Shown: piece by piece, positions 45,081-54,682 of the stretch
Layout: every line of letters begins with the position of its first letter
Position numbering within the stretch: position 1 is the first letter of the stretch
Program-made: the position numbers and the translations under genes
DNA from: Candidatus Hinthialibacteria bacterium OLB16
GTDB taxonomy: Bacteria; Hinthialibacterota; Hinthialibacteria; OLB16
NCBI GenBank assembly: GCA_001567115.1
Contig: LMZT01000037.1
Coordinates: forward strand, 1-64,000
DNA length: 64,000 bases
Direction: 5' to 3'
Notes under the pieces: generated by a model
What the model was told of the DNA's origin: nothing
Database searches by the model: none
What the model saw: only the letters and a program-made list of their open reading frames with translations

Positions 45081-45872
45081 ATGGTTGAGAATTATTTAAA
45101 TGACCTGTTCGATCTCAAAGGAAAAGTGGCTGTCCTGTTTGGGGGAACCGGAGAACTGGTCAGCGCGATCGGAGCCGGATTCGCCGGGGCTGGAATGAAG
45201 GTGGTCCTGGGAGGCCGGGATGCGGGGAAAGCTCAACGGCGCATGGATGCCATCCAGGAAGCCTGGCCCGGGTCAGAAATTCTCTTCTGCCAGGGAGAGG
45301 TTCACCGCCGGGAGGATATTGAAAAAACGCTGGAATCCACACTGTCCCACTTCGGGCAGGTGGATGTGCTGGTCAATGGAGCCGGGGTCAACTCCCCGAC
45401 CCCTTTTTTCGATATCTCTGAGGAGGAATTTCAACGGATTGTCGATATCAATCTCCGTGGGGTGATGCTGGGGTGCCAGGTTTTTGGAAAGCATTTTGTT
45501 GAGGCCGGACGCCCGGCGAGCATCATCAATATAACCTCCATTTCTTCCCGCATTCCGCTTTCGCGTGTGTTTACCTACTGCGCCACCAAAGCGGCTGTGC
45601 TCAATCTGACATTGAACCTGGCGCGCGAATGGGCGGCTCAGGGGATCCGGGTCAATGCCCTCACCCCCGGTTTTTTTCCGGCGGAACAGAACCGCAAGAT
45701 ACTGACACCTGAGCGCACCAGCCAAATCCTCGGCCGGACTCCCATGGGGCGGTTCGGCGAGGCTCATGAGCTCACCGGGGCGGCCTTGCTGCTGGCTTCC
45801 TCCCGGGCAGGCTCCTTCATCACAGGTGAGGAGCTGGTTGTCGATGGAGGGTTCAGTGCGATGGCTCTCTGA
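45081..45872 (+). CDS. short-chain dehydrogenase, D-mannonate/gluconate oxidoreductase-like
   Basis: 263 residues. The NAD(P) site is VLFGGTGELVSAIGAGFA; catalytic residues are Ser in NITSISSRIP and Tyr-Lys in FTYCATKAAV. ALTPGFFPAEQNRKILTPER and GRTPMGRFGEAHELTGAALL resemble the SDR-type fructuronate reductase/D-mannonate oxidoreductases; the exact substrate is a guess. ATG 45081 follows GGGAGG at eight bases and is preferred to the TTG at 45054. Confidence 0.85.
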   Translation: MVENYLNDLFDLKGKVAVLFGGTGELVSAIGAGFAGAGMKVVLGGRDAGKAQRRMDAIQEAWPGSEILFCQGEVHRREDIEKTLESTLSHFGQVDVLVNGAGVNSPTPFFDISEEEFQRIVDINLRGVMLGCQVFGKHFVEAGRPASIINITSISSRIPLSRVFTYCATKAAVLNLTLNLAREWAAQGIRVNALTPGFFPAEQNRKILTPERTSQILGRTPMGRFGEAHELTGAALLLASSRAGSFITGEELVVDGGFSAMAL

Positions 45873-45966
45873 GAGGGAATCCAGCCCGGCTGTACATCCT
45901 TGACAGCTGGGTTTCTGGCAGTCACTCTCGAAAAGCTGAAATGGTCTCGAAAGGTCTCTGGATTAG

Positions 45967-47091
45967 ATGATACAGGAAAGAAAAGCGGTTCTCGCCCTGG
46001 AAGACGGGACTGTTTATCCCGGGCGGGCGATCGGCACAGGTTCAAGAACTGCCGGCGAGGTGGTTTTCAATACATCTCTGACCGGCTACCAGGAGGTCCT
46101 CACCGACCCGAGCTACCGTGGACAGATCGTGTGCATGACCTACCCGTTGATTGGGAACTATGGATTCAACCGTGAAGACATGGAATCACGAAAGATTTTT
46201 CTTTCCGGTTTCATTGTCAAAGAGGCCTGTCCCTACCCCAGCAACTGGCGCTCGACCGGCAGCCTTCAGGAGGCCCTGGAAGAATACGGTATCCTCGGGA
46301 TCAGCGGGATCGACACACGCGCCCTGGTTAAAAAGCTCCGTGTGGCCGGTGTCATGCGGGGCATCATCACAGCCGATGCCAGCGATTACGAACGGGCTGT
46401 AGCCGAAGCCCAGTCGATTCCCTCGATGGCCGGACAGGAACTGGTGTCCGAAGTCACCACAGATCAACCCTATTTCTGGGATCCACAAAGAGGGCCGGTG
46501 CAGGAGCGCCCCGCGGGGACATTCAAACGCCATATCCTTGTTTATGACCTCGGGGTGAAATACAACATCCTGAGAAGCCTGGCGGCACGCGGCAATCTGG
46601 TGGAGGTGCTGCCTGCTCAAACCACTGCCGAAGAAGCCCTTGCCCGCAAGGCCGATGGAGTCATGCTCTCGAATGGCCCGGGAGATCCCGAGTCGGTCAC
46701 CTATGCCATCGATGCGATCCGCGCCTTGATCGGGAAGATCCCCATTTTCGGAATCTGCCTCGGCCATCAGCTGCTCGGATGCGCCATCGGCGCGGGAACC
46801 TACAAACTCAAGTTCGGCCATCGTGGAGGCAATCAACCGGTTCAGGATACACAGGGAGGGCGAGTCTTCATCACTTCTCAGAACCATGGTTTCTGTGTCG
46901 ATGGGGAACGGGTCGATCCGGATCGAGCGCGAGTGACCCTGGTCAACCTCAACGACCAGACTGTGGAGGGAATGGCCGGCTTAAACCAGGGGTGGTTTTC
47001 AGTGCAGTACCATCCGGAGGCCTGCCCCGGGCCGCACGATGCCGCTCCATTGTTCGATCAATTCATGGAGCTGGTGGATCGCGGGATTTAG
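45967..47091 (+). CDS. carA: carbamoyl-phosphate synthase small subunit
   Basis: 374 residues. The glutaminase subunit supplies ammonia to CarB for arginine and pyrimidine synthesis. The N-terminal domain has VFNTSLTGYQEVLTDPSYRG and SGIDTRALVKKLRVAGVMRG. The class I amidotransferase has IFGICLGHQLLGCAIGAGTY (nucleophile Cys), KFGHRGGNQPV and SVQYHPEACPGPHDA (His-Glu). The length is normal. carB is not adjacent: the next gene is tilS on the other strand, and the two stop codons overlap by four bases. Confidence 0.96.
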   Translation: MIQERKAVLALEDGTVYPGRAIGTGSRTAGEVVFNTSLTGYQEVLTDPSYRGQIVCMTYPLIGNYGFNREDMESRKIFLSGFIVKEACPYPSNWRSTGSLQEALEEYGILGISGIDTRALVKKLRVAGVMRGIITADASDYERAVAEAQSIPSMAGQELVSEVTTDQPYFWDPQRGPVQERPAGTFKRHILVYDLGVKYNILRSLAARGNLVEVLPAQTTAEEALARKADGVMLSNGPGDPESVTYAIDAIRALIGKIPIFGICLGHQLLGCAIGAGTYKLKFGHRGGNQPVQDTQGGRVFITSQNHGFCVDGERVDPDRARVTLVNLNDQTVEGMAGLNQGWFSVQYHPEACPGPHDAAPLFDQFMELVDRGI

Positions 47092-48101
47092 GATCCCGCA
47101 GATAAAGAAAACCTCAAAGTTCTTTCACGCAGCTCGGCACGGATTCCCCCGGGCAGGCAGAGAGTTCCCTTTTTCCCATTGTCCAGCCAGGTGAACAGTA
47201 TCCTCAATGGGGCACGCCTCACCGGATACCATCCCGCGGCAGCCGGCCTCAGGTCCCGCAGCAGCTCCCGCAGACAGAAGAACCTTCCATCTTCAGGGAG
47301 AGCCTCAAGAAAAGATCGCGGGAGAACCAGGCTGCCGGGTGAAGAGAGAAAACCCTTTCTTCCTTCATCGAGAAGCCGCAGCCAGCCCTGCTCCTCCTGA
47401 ATCCTTTCCTGGCGCTTCTGCAAAAGCGCCTGATATGCACTCTCTGTCTTTATCCTTTCACCGATTTCGGCACGCAGGCGGTTGCGGCGGTACTTTCCGG
47501 TCAGGTTCGAGGAATCGATCCGATAGGGGAGGCGCTCCGCTGCGAGATAATCGAGCAGAGACTGTCTTGAAGTTTCCAGGAGAGGGCGCAGAACCCAGAC
47601 TCCCTGCATCCGGATTCGATCCCGGATCCCGAGCCAGGCGCCATCTCCACCCCCCCGTTCGAAATTCAGCAGCAGGGTCTCGATCTGATCCTCCCTCTGA
47701 TGCGCGGTTGCCAGGACCGGGTAATCTTCCTGGCGGGCTGTTTCGAGGAGGAAGTCATAACGGGCCTTTCTGGCCGCCGCCTGGGGGTTGCGGTCCTGAT
47801 GAGGGAGGCTTTCCCGGGGAAGGGGAGTCCATTTCCCGGCATAGCAGGGAACCCCGAGCCTGCGGGAAAGGTCTTCAACAAAAATCTGGTCCTGATCGGA
47901 TTCATCGCCGCGAAGGCCGTGATTGAAATGGGCGAGAGCCACCTGGTCCAGACAGGAATCGCCTGCCTGGCAGCACAGGTGAGCCAGGGCGGCAGAATCC
48001 GGCCCTCCCGAGCAGGCGATGAGGAGTTTGCGTGGAAGATTTGCCGGCCACAGGCTGGCCAATCGCCAGGCCAGATGCTCAACAAGAGCCTCTTTGCTCA
48101 T
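47088..48101 (-). CDS. tilS: tRNA(Ile)-lysidine synthase
   Basis: 337 residues. The PP-loop LLIACSGGPDSAALAHLCCQ near residue 30 binds ATP. ALAHFNHGLRGDESDQD, ATAHQREDQIETLLLNF and GVWVLRPLLETSRQSLLDYL follow in order, then RYRRNRLRAEIGERIK-type text. The enzyme adds lysine to C34 of the AUA-reading tRNA-Ile and is essential in most bacteria. The C-terminal region is short, as in the smaller TilS forms. It is convergent with carA. Confidence 0.95.
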   Translation of the reverse strand: MSKEALVEHLAWRLASLWPANLPRKLLIACSGGPDSAALAHLCCQAGDSCLDQVALAHFNHGLRGDESDQDQIFVEDLSRRLGVPCYAGKWTPLPRESLPHQDRNPQAAARKARYDFLLETARQEDYPVLATAHQREDQIETLLLNFERGGGDGAWLGIRDRIRMQGVWVLRPLLETSRQSLLDYLAAERLPYRIDSSNLTGKYRRNRLRAEIGERIKTESAYQALLQKRQERIQEEQGWLRLLDEGRKGFLSSPGSLVLPRSFLEALPEDGRFFCLRELLRDLRPAAAGWYPVRRAPLRILFTWLDNGKKGTLCLPGGIRAELRERTLRFSLSAGS

Positions 48102-48196
48102 CGTTCCTTCTGGTTCCCTCCAAGCCTGGAGCAGCTGCCTCTACAAAAGCGTATGCCTCTGCTTCACACTACCACAGCAGAATTGAGGAGTCTTCC

Positions 48197-49804
48197 TTGC
48201 CCGGATTATCCACCATCAGCCTCAGGCGGTTTGCGCTCGATCCGATCCAGTCAGCCCTTGCCGGGCTGGTGGCTGTGGCTCTTCTGGGCGGCCTGCTGTT
48301 TTCGGCTCTGCTGGGGAATCTCCGGATCCTGGGCCTGGTTCTGGCCGGATCGGCTGGCCTGCTGCTGATAGCCCACCCGCGCTGGATCTGGCTGCTCCTG
48401 CTGACTCTTCTGCCCTTTTCGGTCGAAGTTAAAAACCTTCTCGGAGCGGGGCATAACCTGGTTGTTCCGACTGAGGTTTTGACTCCGCTGGCGCTCGGTG
48501 CGGCAATGCTGATGGTCATCCGCAATGGGTGCCTGAAGTGGAGCACCTCTCCTCTGCATATCGCTGTCGGGCTTTATATTGCAGTCCAGTGTCTTTCTCT
48601 GCTGACAACTCAGGTTCCTGTTGTCACCCTCAAAGCCTTGATCCGGAATTTGAGTGCATTCATGGGTGGTTATGTTTTGACCCAGATGTGTGTCCAATCT
48701 TTCGAGGATCTCAAATGGCCATTCCGCCTGCTGGCAGGCTCCTTTGTTCTCATCACTTTGTATGGGCTGTACACACAGTTTTCCGAGGGGATCGCGATAT
48801 ACCAGGAGATTGCCGCACCGTTTATCGGCGACCATTGCATTTACGCGGCTTTTTTATCGTTTCCAGCCGCGTTCCTGCTGTCGGCAGTGACTCAGCCGGT
48901 GCGCCAGAGATGGTGGGCGCTGGGCTTGCTCGGGCTGTTCGCCATCGCCATTCTGGCCAGCTTTGTGCGTGGCGCCTGGCTGGGATTTCTGATCCTGATG
49001 TTTTACCTGCTGATTCACCAGCGTGCGGCGCTCAGCTTTCGTTATGCGCTGATCCTCAGCCTGACAGTTCTGATCGGCCTCGGTGGGGTGCTGGTCTTCG
49101 GTTTGCAGGCTCTGATCCAGGAAAGATGGGAGACCCTTTTCGATATCCGATATGTTGCCAATGAGAGCCGCATCGACCGCTGGATGGCGGCCATTTCGAT
49201 GTGGGTGTCAAGCCCGTTTTATGGAGTCGGTCTGGGGTGCTACCCGGACCTGCATTACCAGCATGTTTATTACGCACGCTCCTTTGAGGCTGAGCAGCAC
49301 ATGGGGGCGCACAATCTCTATCTGGAGATTCTGGCCGAGCTGGGAATCATCGGCTTATTCGCTTTCCAGCTCCTGATCGTGGCATTTCTCATTGAAACAC
49401 GGCGAATCTACCGCCTGGGCGTGGACAGCCCGGAAATCAGAGCCTTCAGTCTGGGGCTTGAAGGGATGATGCTGGTATATCTGGTTCATGTCCTGGTCAA
49501 CAACCTTGGCCCGAGCGACAAGATCGACATCTGCTTCTGGACTCTGTGTGGCCTTGCCCCATCGGTGCGTTGTGGGCTTCAATGGCTGCTGATACAAAAT
49601 AAACAAAAGGAGCCTCTCCATGACCCTTCCCGGTCCTCTCCATCCAAGTCCGCGCCTTCTTTTAGGCCCTGGCCCCAGCAATGTTCATCCCCGTGTTCTC
49701 CAGGCTCTGTCGCTCCCTCTTCTGGGGCATCTCGACCCGGAATTTCTGGTGATCATGGATGGAGTGAGATCCATGCTGCAGGAGGTTCTCCAGACGAAGA
49801 ATGA
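48197..49804 (+). CDS. O-antigen ligase/polymerase-like membrane protein (true end probably near 49602)
   Basis: A Wzy/WaaL-type protein with about 10-12 helices and the O-antigen-ligase loop ([20 protein letters not shown], then [20 protein letters not shown]). TTG 48197 follows GAGGAG at six bases; the frame is open back to 48032 but overlaps tilS. The frame runs into the aminotransferase gene to 49804 with a Pro/Ser-rich tail that is not family-like. A shift near 49545-49570 would end at TAA 49600-49602 just before the next ribosome site (AAAAGGAG), giving about 468 residues. Probably joins or polymerises surface glycan chains in the periplasm. Confidence 0.85.
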   Translation: MPGLSTISLRRFALDPIQSALAGLVAVALLGGLLFSALLGNLRILGLVLAGSAGLLLIAHPRWIWLLLLTLLPFSVEVKNLLGAGHNLVVPTEVLTPLALGAAMLMVIRNGCLKWSTSPLHIAVGLYIAVQCLSLLTTQVPVVTLKALIRNLSAFMGGYVLTQMCVQSFEDLKWPFRLLAGSFVLITLYGLYTQFSEGIAIYQEIAAPFIGDHCIYAAFLSFPAAFLLSAVTQPVRQRWWALGLLGLFAIAILASFVRGAWLGFLILMFYLLIHQRAALSFRYALILSLTVLIGLGGVLVFGLQALIQERWETLFDIRYVANESRIDRWMAAISMWVSSPFYGVGLGCYPDLHYQHVYYARSFEAEQHMGAHNLYLEILAELGIIGLFAFQLLIVAFLIETRRIYRLGVDSPEIRAFSLGLEGMMLVYLVHVLVNNLGPSDKIDICFWTLCGLAPSVRCGLQWLLIQNKQKEPLHDPSRSSPSKSAPSFRPWPQQCSSPCSPGSVAPSSGASRPGISGDHGWSEIHAAGGSPDEE

Positions 49805-50732
49805 ATTGACCTTTCCCATCTCGGGAACCGGCAGTGCGGGGATGGAAACCTGCCTGGCCAATCTGATCGAGCCTGGCGATGAGGTGGTTGTCTGTGTGGC
49901 TGGAGTGTTCGGGGTGCGGATGTGTGACATTGTCGAAAGATGCGGGGCACACCTGATCCGTGTGGATGCAGAATGGGGCCATCCGATCCAGCCCGGCCAG
50001 GTCCGTGAGGCGCTGAAAGGCCGCACACCGAAACTGGTTGCGATTGTTCATGCCGAAACCTCCACCGGTGTGCTGCAGCCGCTCGAGGAAATCAGCCAGC
50101 TGGTGCATGAGGCCGGTTCATTATTCCTGGTCGATGCGGTGACTTCGCTGGGTGGAGTGGAGGTGCGTGTCGACGAGTGGGGGATCGATGCCCTTTACAG
50201 CGGAACCCAGAAATGCCTGAGCGCTCCTCCCGGACTTGCGCCGGTTACCTTCAGCCCGCGTGCGGTGGAAATCATCGGTGGCCGTAAGAGTAAAGTGCAG
50301 AGCTGGTACCTGGATATGACCATGGTCCGCAAGTACTGGGGAGCGGAGCGTTTCTACCATCATACTGCGCCGATCTCCATGATTTATGCACTGTATGAGG
50401 CGCTCCGGCTGGTCCTTGAAGAAGGCCTGCAGAACCGGTTTCAGAGGCACCGGGAAAACCATGAGCTGCTGAGGGAGGGGCTGTCCAGCCTGGGATTCAA
50501 GTTTGTCGTCGAACCTCAGTACCGCCTGCCGGAGCTGAATGCGGTCTGCATCCCCGAGGGGATCGAGGATCTGCCGTCACGCCGCCGCCTGCTCAATGAA
50601 TTCAATATCGAAATCGGAGGTGGGCTGGGGGCATTCGCCGGCAAGGTCTGGCGGATTGGATTGATGGGTGAAAGCTGCCGCAAGGAAAATGTCGAGGCGC
50701 TCCTTTCGGCTCTGAAGAAAGTGATGGGGTAG
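49620..50732 (+). CDS. class V aminotransferase (serine-pyruvate/alanine-glyoxylate type)
   Basis: 370 residues of PLP fold type [21 protein letters not shown] and [20 protein letters not shown] are typical openings. The PLP Asp is in [17 protein letters not shown] and the Schiff-base Lys in [36 protein letters not shown] completes the active site. Such enzymes interconvert glyoxylate or pyruvate with glycine, alanine or serine, in the cytosol. AAAAGGAG precedes the start. Confidence 0.92.
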   Translation: MTLPGPLHPSPRLLLGPGPSNVHPRVLQALSLPLLGHLDPEFLVIMDGVRSMLQEVLQTKNELTFPISGTGSAGMETCLANLIEPGDEVVVCVAGVFGVRMCDIVERCGAHLIRVDAEWGHPIQPGQVREALKGRTPKLVAIVHAETSTGVLQPLEEISQLVHEAGSLFLVDAVTSLGGVEVRVDEWGIDALYSGTQKCLSAPPGLAPVTFSPRAVEIIGGRKSKVQSWYLDMTMVRKYWGAERFYHHTAPISMIYALYEALRLVLEEGLQNRFQRHRENHELLREGLSSLGFKFVVEPQYRLPELNAVCIPEGIEDLPSRRRLLNEFNIEIGGGLGAFAGKVWRIGLMGESCRKENVEALLSALKKVMG

Positions 50733-50795
50733 AGAGGTGATCCAGGCCCTGCCGGGCGTCTGATATAAGGTTCTCGTCCCATAAAGCACCATTTC

Positions 50796-50822
50796 GGCAG
50801 GGGCGCGGCATGACGTGCCCCC
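50796..50822. repeat. short GGGGCG palindromic repeat, copy 2
   Basis: GGGGCGCG-GCATGA-CGTGCCCC, an 8-bp stem with one G-T pair, lies in the 158-base gap between two convergent genes. It is of the same type as the copies at 31606 and 60605 and may also end transcription. Confidence 0.5.
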
Positions 50823-50890
50823 ACTCAAAACGCCGGTATCGTCGATTGCCGAGAGTCAGCTGTTGTCTGAAGCGGCGATCCTTGGGCCAT

Positions 50891-52615
50891 TCACCCCAAT
50901 TCCAGGTCCTGTGCCAGCCTGGCTGCCAGTGGCGCGACAACCTCACGATTGAAACCGAAACGCAACCCGCTGGTTTCAAACAGCACCGGCAGGGGGCGGC
51001 TTCCACCGAGAGCCAGACCCTTCCGGTAATCCTGGACTGCGCGGGCGCGATCCTGTGAGGCATTCAACCACAGCTGGAGAGAGCCAAGCTGCGCGATCCC
51101 GTATTCAATGTAATAAAATGGATGGGTGAACAGATGCAGCTGGCGATGCCAGGCAACCCGCGCACAGTCCTCATAGCCACTCCAATCCACCGGCGGGCCA
51201 AATCGGCGGCGCAGTTCCAGCCAGTAATCCTCACGCTCCTTTCGCGTATGTTCGGGATGGAGATAGACCCAGTGCTGAAAGGCATCGATGGTGGCAATCC
51301 AGGGCAGGATCATGAGGATACCCTCCAGATGGCTGATTCGCGAACGGTGCGCTTCATCCTCTGTGTAAAACTCCTCGAGATAGGGTGTGCACAGCAGCTC
51401 CATGCCCATGGATGCCACCTCGCAGAATTCGAGCGGAGCTGAACGGTAAGCCTGAAGCGGCTCGAGCCGCGCTGCGAAGGAGTGAAAGGCATGGCCGCCC
51501 TCATGCAGCAGGGTGAACAGGTCATCATCGGTCCCTGCGGCATTCATGAAAATGAAGGGGAGGCGAATCTCCGACAGAAAAGCCTGATAACCACCCGGGG
51601 CTTTTCCTTTGCGGCTTTCCAGGTCGAGCAGGCCATTCTGGTCCAGGGTTTTGAATTGCTGCCCGAAATCTTCACACACCCTGGAAAAGACATGAATGCA
51701 CCCATCGATGAGCCGCCTGGCCTGATCGAATGGGCGCAATGGAGGGCGGCCTTGGGGATCCACCTGCATATCCCAGGGACGCAGCCGGTCGAGGCCCATC
51801 TGCCGCTTCCGCCGCTCAGCCAGCTGCTGCATCAGTGGCACCACTTCCTTCTCGACCGCATCCTGGAAATCCACGCAGTCGGAAGGAGTGTAATCGAACC
51901 GCCCACGGGCCAGGTGCTGGTAATCACGGTAATTGGCGAACCCGGCATGATGGGCCATCTGTGTCCGCAGGCGGACCTGCTGGTCGTAAATTTCGTTCAG
52001 CGCATCGGCATCTTCGAGGGCACGCCTGGCCACCTTTTCCCAGGCTTCCTGGCGCACTGCCCGGTCGGTTTCTTCCTGGTACTTTTTCATCTGCGGAAAG
52101 GTTTTCTCTTCACCCTGAAACTGGACAGTCATGGCTCCGCAGACCTTTTCGTACTGTTGGCGCAGCTTGTCATCTTCAGTCTGAAGCGGAACATTTTCGG
52201 CACGAAAAAGCTGCGCCTCGTTTTCAATTAACCGCTGGTAAACCTCATAGCGGAGCGGATCGAGGCCTGTTCTGGCAGGTGAATCAAGAAACTGACGGTT
52301 CATCCGGTCCCAGCAGGGTTTGAGCTGAGGAGTGATTTCCTCGATGAACTGAAGATGCGCCTTTTCCCTTTCGGGATCATCGGTCTGGCAGGTATACAGG
52401 ATCGCCCGCCTGGATTCTTCCTCTTCGATGCAGGCCTGCGCTTCGGAGAGATCCGCCAGCCATCGCTCCAGTTCTTCCTGTGTCGACAAAGGGCGGGAGC
52501 AGAGGTCCTGAAGTATCGGTTCGATCCGGCTCCACTCGCCCAGATCGGCTGAGTCGGGGACATAGCTCCTTTTGAACTCACTGGATTTTCTCGGCGGCAG
52601 CAGGGTGGATGCCAT
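50891..52615 (-). CDS. M3-family oligoendopeptidase
   Basis: 574 residues. The zinc site is TLLHEGGHAFHSFAARLEPL (HExxH) with the third ligand Glu in SAPLEFCEVASMGMELL. GGYQAFLSEIRLPFIFMNAA and FTHPFYYIEYGIAQLGSLQL are typical of the M3B/PepF-like branch, and the N-terminal helical region covers the cleft. It has no signal peptide, so it probably degrades peptides in the cytosol. It is downstream of proC on the same strand with a 118-base gap. Confidence 0.93.
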   Translation of the reverse strand: MASTLLPPRKSSEFKRSYVPDSADLGEWSRIEPILQDLCSRPLSTQEELERWLADLSEAQACIEEEESRRAILYTCQTDDPEREKAHLQFIEEITPQLKPCWDRMNRQFLDSPARTGLDPLRYEVYQRLIENEAQLFRAENVPLQTEDDKLRQQYEKVCGAMTVQFQGEEKTFPQMKKYQEETDRAVRQEAWEKVARRALEDADALNEIYDQQVRLRTQMAHHAGFANYRDYQHLARGRFDYTPSDCVDFQDAVEKEVVPLMQQLAERRKRQMGLDRLRPWDMQVDPQGRPPLRPFDQARRLIDGCIHVFSRVCEDFGQQFKTLDQNGLLDLESRKGKAPGGYQAFLSEIRLPFIFMNAAGTDDDLFTLLHEGGHAFHSFAARLEPLQAYRSAPLEFCEVASMGMELLCTPYLEEFYTEDEAHRSRISHLEGILMILPWIATIDAFQHWVYLHPEHTRKEREDYWLELRRRFGPPVDWSGYEDCARVAWHRQLHLFTHPFYYIEYGIAQLGSLQLWLNASQDRARAVQDYRKGLALGGSRPLPVLFETSGLRFGFNREVVAPLAARLAQDLELG

Positions 52616-52733
52616 CAGGTTCTCCTTGGAAATGATCAGGTGTTTGTTTTATCTGTTTTTTCACAGCCTGGCAGGCAGTGAGGATGAAAAGCCTTTTGAT
52701 TCGCCTGGTGAATCATGTCCATTCCAGGCGCTC

Positions 52734-53549
52734 TCATCCGCCGGAAAGCTCCCGGGAGCGTCGGCAGGCGGCACGCACCCCCTCGAAAAGAGCCTGCTGC
52801 AGGCCATTGTCCTCCATGGCTTTCAAGCGGCCAGTGTGGTGCCTCCCGGTGAACAGACCCGGCGGCACAAACTCACCGGCTGGCTCCGAAGAGGCGATCA
52901 GCATCCCGGCCGCCCCCTGGAAGGTATGTTGCACCAGGCCGCCACCCTGGTCCTCTGTCAGCCCCAGACCGACTCCCCCCGCCTGGATCAGGATTTCAGC
53001 GATCCGAAAGAGATACCCGGGGCCGCTCCCACTCAAAGCGGTGACTGCATCGAGCTTGTCCTCGGGCAGCCTCACAGTGGCGCCCACAGTCGAAAGCAGC
53101 GATTCGGCATCCTGGAGGGCTTTGGGTGAGGTGCTCCCTGTTTCGGCGATGCCACTGACCCCACAACCGAGTGTGGCGGGCAGGTTCGGCATGGTTCGCA
53201 CAATTCCCGGATGATTCTGGAGGCTGGATGAAAGGGCCTGGCAGGTCACCCCGGCCATGATCGAGATCACACTTTGAGTGGCGGGCATCCGGCCGGCGAT
53301 GTCCTGGGCGACAGCAGGAAAAATCTGAGGTTTGACCGCCAGCACCAGGCATTCGGCTTCCTGCGCCACTTTGCGGTTCTCCCGGGTGGTGAGAATTCCA
53401 TGCTCCGCAGCCAGCAGTTCCAGCCTTTCAGAAGAGACATCGCTGGCCAGGATATTTTCAGGCAGGCAGATTCCACCGCCAAGGATCCCGCGGATCAGGG
53501 CGGCGGCCATGTTGCCGCCACCGATAAAACCATAACGGCAGGCCATCAT
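52734..53549 (-). CDS. proC: pyrroline-5-carboxylate reductase
   Basis: 271 residues. YGFIGGGNMAAALIRGILGG binds NAD(P)H. LVLAVKPQIFPAVAQDIAG, IVRTMPNLPATLGCGVSGIA and DAVTALSGSGPGYLFRIAEI are the family signatures. It catalyses the last step of proline synthesis. GAGGTGA overlaps the start region, and the first or second ATG could be used. It lies five bases after the sugar-binding-protein gene, an unusual pairing. proB lies at the other end of the window. Confidence 0.95.
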   Translation of the reverse strand: MMACRYGFIGGGNMAAALIRGILGGGICLPENILASDVSSERLELLAAEHGILTTRENRKVAQEAECLVLAVKPQIFPAVAQDIAGRMPATQSVISIMAGVTCQALSSSLQNHPGIVRTMPNLPATLGCGVSGIAETGSTSPKALQDAESLLSTVGATVRLPEDKLDAVTALSGSGPGYLFRIAEILIQAGGVGLGLTEDQGGGLVQHTFQGAAGMLIASSEPAGEFVPPGLFTGRHHTGRLKAMEDNGLQQALFEGVRAACRRSRELSGG

Positions 53550-53554
53550 TCACC

Positions 53555-54493
53555 TCACTTCAGATTGAAACCTTTTGATTTTGCGAATTCGATCACATTT
53601 TCACGGGTGACGACATCAGTTCCAGTATCGACATCATCGGCGATCTCGGTCATTTTCGCACCGGACTTGCGCAGGCGGTCGAGGGTCATGATCGCCTCAT
53701 AGCCGACCGCCACCGGCTTCTGGCCGACTACCGCTTCCATCAGGCCATCCTTGATCAGCTGCAGCTCGATCTCCATCGTATCGAACCCGATAACCACATA
53801 GTTCAATCCTTTATCGCGGCGGATATTGGCGGCAGGAATTGCGCTCCACAAGCCGACACCGAAGATGCCTTTGACATCCGGATTGGCGGCGACAAAGGCT
53901 TCGATGAGCTGGGTGGCGCGGTTCATGTCATCATTGCAGTACTGAAGCGGAGCCAGCTCGAGGTTCGATCCCTTGATCGCACGCTTGAATCCCTCGACCC
54001 GCTGATTGAGGTTGAGCGCTCCGGGGCCTCCACTGACCGCCAGAATTTTGCCTCCACCGGGGATAAATTTCTTCATCAGCTTCCCGGCTTCGTACCCCGC
54101 CTGCTCGTTGAATGTGCCCACATAACAGAGGCGCTCGGACTCGGGAGAATCGGCATCAAAACAGATGACAGGAATCCCTTTCTGGCGTGCTTTGGCAATC
54201 ACCTCGATGACACTGTCCGGAACATTCGGGGAAATGCCGATGCCATCCACCTTTTTTTCAAGGAGGGCTTCGATCTTCTGCACCTGCTGGTTGGCATCCG
54301 CTTCGATGGGAGCGATAAATTCCGCTTTGACACCCAGCTCTGCGGCTGCTTTATCCATTCCGATCTTGACCTCATCCCAGAAAGGATTGTTCAGGGACTT
54401 GGGGCACAAGGCATAATAAATCCCCTCTTCTGCATGAAGAGCGCCAACCAGGCACATCATTACTAAAGCCGAAACAACCGCATTCACACGCAT
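53555..54493 (-). CDS. periplasmic sugar-binding protein (RbsB-like)
   Basis: 312 residues. Signal peptide AVVSALVMMCLVGALHA, then the type I periplasmic-binding fold: LNNPFWDEVKIGMDKAAAEL, KVDGIGISPNVPDSVIEVIA, GIPVICFDADSPESERLCYV, KILAVSGGPGALNLNQRVEG, PDVKGIFGVGLWSAIPAANI. It matches the ribose/galactose/inositol class that feeds ABC importers. No permease or ATPase gene is adjacent, so it is an orphan here. The ligand is unknown. Confidence 0.9.
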   Translation of the reverse strand: MRVNAVVSALVMMCLVGALHAEEGIYYALCPKSLNNPFWDEVKIGMDKAAAELGVKAEFIAPIEADANQQVQKIEALLEKKVDGIGISPNVPDSVIEVIAKARQKGIPVICFDADSPESERLCYVGTFNEQAGYEAGKLMKKFIPGGGKILAVSGGPGALNLNQRVEGFKRAIKGSNLELAPLQYCNDDMNRATQLIEAFVAANPDVKGIFGVGLWSAIPAANIRRDKGLNYVVIGFDTMEIELQLIKDGLMEAVVGQKPVAVGYEAIMTLDRLRKSGAKMTEIADDVDTGTDVVTRENVIEFAKSKGFNLK

Positions 54494-54682
54494 GGATGCC
54501 TCCCGGATTCAGAATTCCCGGCCTGAAGCATGGCCAGGCAGGGGTGTTGCTGTCCAGATTTTAACTGGAATTTTTCTTACCTTGAATTCAATCCCGGAGG
54601 GTGTCAAGGAAGGAAGGAAGCATTATGCTGGAGGCCTGCCCTGGACTCGGGGATTTTCAACACACTTGGGGAGGAACATGGC

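Noticed and set aside
45873-45966. Pyrimidine or arginine attenuator before carA
   Set aside because: The 94-base gap holds no clear alternate hairpins or leader peptide.
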